A stretch of 64,000 nt of DNA. It comes from Aestuariibaculum suncheonense. GTDB taxonomy: Bacteria; Bacteroidota; Bacteroidia; Flavobacteriales; Flavobacteriaceae. The DNA lies in NCBI RefSeq assembly GCF_014596935.1, contig NZ_JACVXC010000003.1:124001-188000 (forward strand). The letters are read 5' to 3'. Positions 61,748 through 64,000 of this stretch are shown piece by piece. Every line of letters begins with the position of its first letter. The stretch's first letter is position 1. The notes under the pieces are model-generated. The model saw only the letters and a list, made by a program, of their open reading frames with translations. It had not been told where the DNA came from and ran no database searches. Made by a program: the position numbers and the translations under genes.

Positions 61748-62458
61748 ATGAAGCCCTTAAAATCAATTATAATTCTGGTATTGCTCACACTCACTTTCAG
61801 TTCCTGTAACTCCAATAAAAACAATCAGGAAACGGTACTTTTCCAATGTCCCATGCACTGTGAAAGTGATAAAACTTATACAGATGCAGGAAATTGCCCC
61901 ATATGTAAAATGGATTTACAATCGTTGGAACCAAGTACTTCAAAAATTGAAAATACGATTGGTATTTCAGAAGAATCTATTTTCAATTTAACGTCTGATT
62001 GGAACACCGAAGAGGGTGAACAAATTCAGTTAAGGGACTTAAAAGGAAAAACTCTGGTTATGGTAATGATTTACACCTCATGTAAAGCAGCCTGCCCACG
62101 TTTGGTGGCCGATATGCGTAATATTGAGGCTAAAATTCCGGATGACAAAATGGATCAGCTTAACTTTGCGTTAATCAGTATCGATCCTGAAACAGATACG
62201 CCAGAGCGCCTAAAAGCCTTTGCGATTGAAAATTATATGGATGAACCACAATGGACGTTCCTTCAAGGTACTGAATCCGGTGTTCGCGAATTCGCAAATG
62301 TGCTGGCGGTTAAATACAAACAAATTTCGCCAATAGATTTTTCGCATTCAAACATTATAAGTGTTTTTAATCCGCAAGGCGAATTAATGCATCAGCAGGA
62401 AGGTTTAGGGGTTGACAACAATGAAACCATAGAAACAATTCTCCAATTAATTCACTAA
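61748..62458 (+). CDS. SCO1/SenC-type copper protein with heavy-metal-binding N-terminus
   Basis: 236 aa from ATG 61748, lipoprotein (LTFSSC). A short heavy-metal-binding segment, FQCPMHCESDKTYTDAGNCPICKMDL (in part), precedes the thioredoxin-fold SCO domain with IYTSCKAACP (CxxxC) and the distal His in FSHSNII, the copper site. SCO proteins deliver copper; here a copper chaperone for NirK or for the oxidase is natural. An in-frame ATG at 61721 would prefix nine hydrophilic residues and is not used. Confidence 0.9.
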   Translation: MKPLKSIIILVLLTLTFSSCNSNKNNQETVLFQCPMHCESDKTYTDAGNCPICKMDLQSLEPSTSKIENTIGISEESIFNLTSDWNTEEGEQIQLRDLKGKTLVMVMIYTSCKAACPRLVADMRNIEAKIPDDKMDQLNFALISIDPETDTPERLKAFAIENYMDEPQWTFLQGTESGVREFANVLAVKYKQISPIDFSHSNIISVFNPQGELMHQQEGLGVDNNETIETILQLIH

Positions 62459-62467
62459 TACTTTTGT

Positions 62468-63661
62468 TTACATATAAATTCTCTTTCCCTTGGTTTTGCC
62501 TACATGTAATAGTATCAATAAAATTCCTAAGGGCAACAGGACACTGAATAAAAACAACAACAAATAATAGTTTGAAATTAATCCCATACCAAGGTAAAAT
62601 CTACAACCTTGGATTAATAAAATAACTTCAGTTAAAACAAAGCCTGAAAGAAAACAGTACAGCCCTAATTTTAATAGAACAGAAGAGTTCTGTTTACTAA
62701 AAAGAAATGCAAAAAGAAAACCTGTAATCACTCCCAGCATCACTAAATGAATAAAACCGATAACAAAATTACGATGCATAAACACGGCTTCAGAGAATTC
62801 AGGAATTAGCGTGACTCCTTGTAGAAGAGTTTTCAGAATAAAACAAAACACACTAAAATAATACAGCGTAACGATGAGTTTAGATTGTGTTTTCAAAGCA
62901 TTATTTAATTCCAACTTTATGAGTTTCAAAAATAAGTACAGAGTTATTAATTGTAGTAAAACCCCAAATACATTTATATAAATTAAGATGGGGTGCGGAG
63001 CAAACCATTGTACAGGCAAAGCAAAAGTAAGTACGGTTGATACGACTAATAATTTGAAAAAGTTTTTAAACCGTCTGGAATCTTCAATCTTTAAAATATG
63101 GAACAAGAGAGCCAGGACGGCAATTAAAAACCAACCGTTAAATTGAAAGTGCAAAAAAAACTGAATAGCAATTTGGTAAAACGCTGAAGCCTGACCTAAC
63201 AAACCTACCGCTGGACCCAAACACCACACTCCTACTGTAGAAATCAGCATAAATATTAAAGCTGCTTTTAGTAATAATTGGGAGGTAGCTGATGTTACCT
63301 TATGGTGTTTCCAAACTAAAGAAACAAAATAATATGAGCAAAAAATATGAAGGGTTGAAAACGTTATGGAAACAGCCGCGTAGCCCTGAACAGGAAAACT
63401 AAGCATCATACCAACAACTGCAATTTCGGTTACCCAGAATAATTTATTATAAATCGATTTTTTATCGGGAATAAAATAATGAACAATAAAAGTATACAAC
63501 ATTAAATACATCCAACCTAACATAGCTACATGAGAATGTGCGTGCGTTAAAAACCGGTAGTTTAATCCAATGGATTCTAAAAAGGAATAACGAAGCGCCA
63601 AACCCATTAAGGCGGCAATTAAAAAATTTATCAGGCAAATGATAATCAGTTTTTTGGGCAT
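62468..63661 (-). CDS. Twelve-helix heme-copper-oxidase-subunit-I-like membrane protein
   Basis: 397 aa with about 12 hydrophobic helices. His residues sit in helices where heme-copper oxidase/NorB subunits keep their ligands: RFLTHAHSHVAMLGWMYL (helix 2), FFLHFQFNGW (helix 6) and HRNFVIGFIHLVMLG (helix 10). Relatives are found in Bacteroidota denitrification and NO clusters; NnrS-like is the alternative. I cannot assign a reaction. Convergent with the SCO gene; downstream in reading direction of the RIC gene. Confidence 0.6.
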   Translation of the reverse strand: MPKKLIIICLINFLIAALMGLALRYSFLESIGLNYRFLTHAHSHVAMLGWMYLMLYTFIVHYFIPDKKSIYNKLFWVTEIAVVGMMLSFPVQGYAAVSITFSTLHIFCSYYFVSLVWKHHKVTSATSQLLLKAALIFMLISTVGVWCLGPAVGLLGQASAFYQIAIQFFLHFQFNGWFLIAVLALLFHILKIEDSRRFKNFFKLLVVSTVLTFALPVQWFAPHPILIYINVFGVLLQLITLYLFLKLIKLELNNALKTQSKLIVTLYYFSVFCFILKTLLQGVTLIPEFSEAVFMHRNFVIGFIHLVMLGVITGFLFAFLFSKQNSSVLLKLGLYCFLSGFVLTEVILLIQGCRFYLGMGLISNYYLLLFLFSVLLPLGILLILLHVGKTKGKRIYM

Positions 63662-63688
63662 AAGAATATATAAAGTTCTTAAAATTAG

Positions 63689-63728
63689 GAAATCCTATAC
63701 TGTTTCATGATAAACAACATAGGATTTC
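63689..63728 (-). terminator. Hairpin between RIC gene and the 62468 gene
   Basis: GAAATCCTAT (63689-63698) and ATAGGATTTC (63719-63728) form a 10-bp stem with a TGTTT/AAACA inner stem; a TAATTTTA run follows on the minus strand. Probably ends the RIC transcript. Confidence 0.65.
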
Positions 63729-63756
63729 TGTACAACAATTAATTTAAAGATCTATA

Positions 63757-64000
63757 CTAACAAAATCTACTTTCCAGTTTTTCTGCCGCCGGAAATAAGA
63801 TGTTATTCTCTAAATGGATATGTAAATGCAAGTCTTCTTCAAACTCCTGAAGCATTGCAAATGTTACTCGGTATGTATTACAGGCATCGGCAGGAGGCGT
63901 GTAATTACCTGTAATTTCAGCAATTTTTCTAAAACGCACACCTTCATTATCGTGTTCCTGCATCATCATGGCTATAGGGTTTCTTACCGTGCCAAAACCA
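63757..64000 (-). CDS. ric: RIC/YtfE/ScdA iron-sulfur cluster repair protein, 5' end cut by window
   Basis: Only the C-terminal 81 codons are visible; the frame stays open through the right edge (GFGTVRNPIAMMMQEHDNEG, then HLHIHLENNILFPAAEKLE). These are the hemerythrin-like di-iron ligand motifs of RIC proteins (EHD, H-x-H-x-HLENN). It repairs iron-sulfur clusters damaged by NO or peroxide, matching the NO-producing NirK nearby. Confidence 0.88.
   Translation of the reverse strand, partial: GFGTVRNPIAMMMQEHDNEGVRFRKIAEITGNYTPPADACNTYRVTFAMLQEFEEDLHLHIHLENNILFPAAEKLESRFC

Noticed and set aside
63708-63719. TGAT-AAAC-AACA near the promoter of the 62468 gene
   Set aside because: Only one half site is intact and the distance to the nearby TAATTTTA is about 20 instead of 23 bp; it lies in the loop of a terminator hairpin.
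1-64000. tRNA/rRNA genes, CRISPR arrays, insertion sequences, prophage genes, SusC/SusD, sulfatases
   Set aside because: Looked for in all regions; no supporting sequence was seen.

Overview
The window is AT-rich, has tightly packed genes, and reads as a chromosome segment of a Bacteroidota member, most likely a (marine) flavobacterium. The evidence is SusR-independent lipoprotein-type glycoside hydrolases, promoters of the TAnnTTTG type, a NagB-deacetylase fusion, GH92 families and Planctomycete-like DUF1501/DUF1553 proteins. No rRNA, tRNA, insertion sequence, phage gene or CRISPR array was seen.

Region 1 (1-37.6 kb) is a carbohydrate locus for fucosylated, mannose-containing N-glycans or glycoproteins. 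A long minus-strand gene train runs from about 29.9 kb down to the left edge. It holds three GH92 mannosidases, two GH29 fucosidases, a GH20 hexosaminidase, a GH18 chitinase/endoglycosidase, a GH130 phosphorylase, a glycosylasparaginase that releases the Asn-linked GlcNAc, a GHL10-like hydrolase, a CBM9-like lipoprotein, an SSS symporter and a GH3 enzyme cut by the window edge. In its middle sits a five-gene module (DUF1553/c-type cytochrome, DUF1501, NHL propeller, CHB_HEX/discoidin-like lipoprotein, DUF2231/cytochrome/LRR) of unknown function. To the right are a LytS/LytTR two-component pair, the NagB-PIG-L fusion, a third GH29 and a FucP-type fucose importer. Uptake and catabolism of mannose, GlcNAc and fucose are therefore all represented, but no SusC/SusD pair lies in the window. 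nagB, the third GH29 and fucP share a promoter motif (GTCGAAA).

Region 2 (37.6-59.3 kb) looks like a low-oxygen/stress island. It has an L,D-transpeptidase, a CBS protein, an ABC1/UbiB kinase, an Mla-type lipid transporter, BON and PepSY-like proteins, a CbpA-CbpM chaperone operon with a phospholipid synthase and a phosphoesterase, a TerB-like gene with an ABC export operon, three universal stress proteins, and a PAS histidine kinase coupled to a response regulator fused to a CRP/FNR DNA-binding domain. Eight intergenic TGAT-N4-ATCA palindromes (FNR-type boxes) lie in 39.0-59.5 kb. In nine promoter directions each is followed after exactly 23 bp by a TAnnTTTA/G-like -7 element. This looks like one coherent regulon with the kinase/CRP-fusion regulator encoded inside it. 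One of the promoters drives no annotated gene but a roughly 155-nt unit ending in a terminator, a candidate small RNA.

Region 3 (59.3-64 kb) is a nitrite/NO cluster: nirK with a fused cytochrome c (under the best of the FNR-type promoters), a NirV/SUMF-like protein, a SCO-type copper protein, a 12-helix heme-copper-oxidase-like membrane protein and the C-terminal part of a RIC/YtfE di-iron repair protein running off the right edge.
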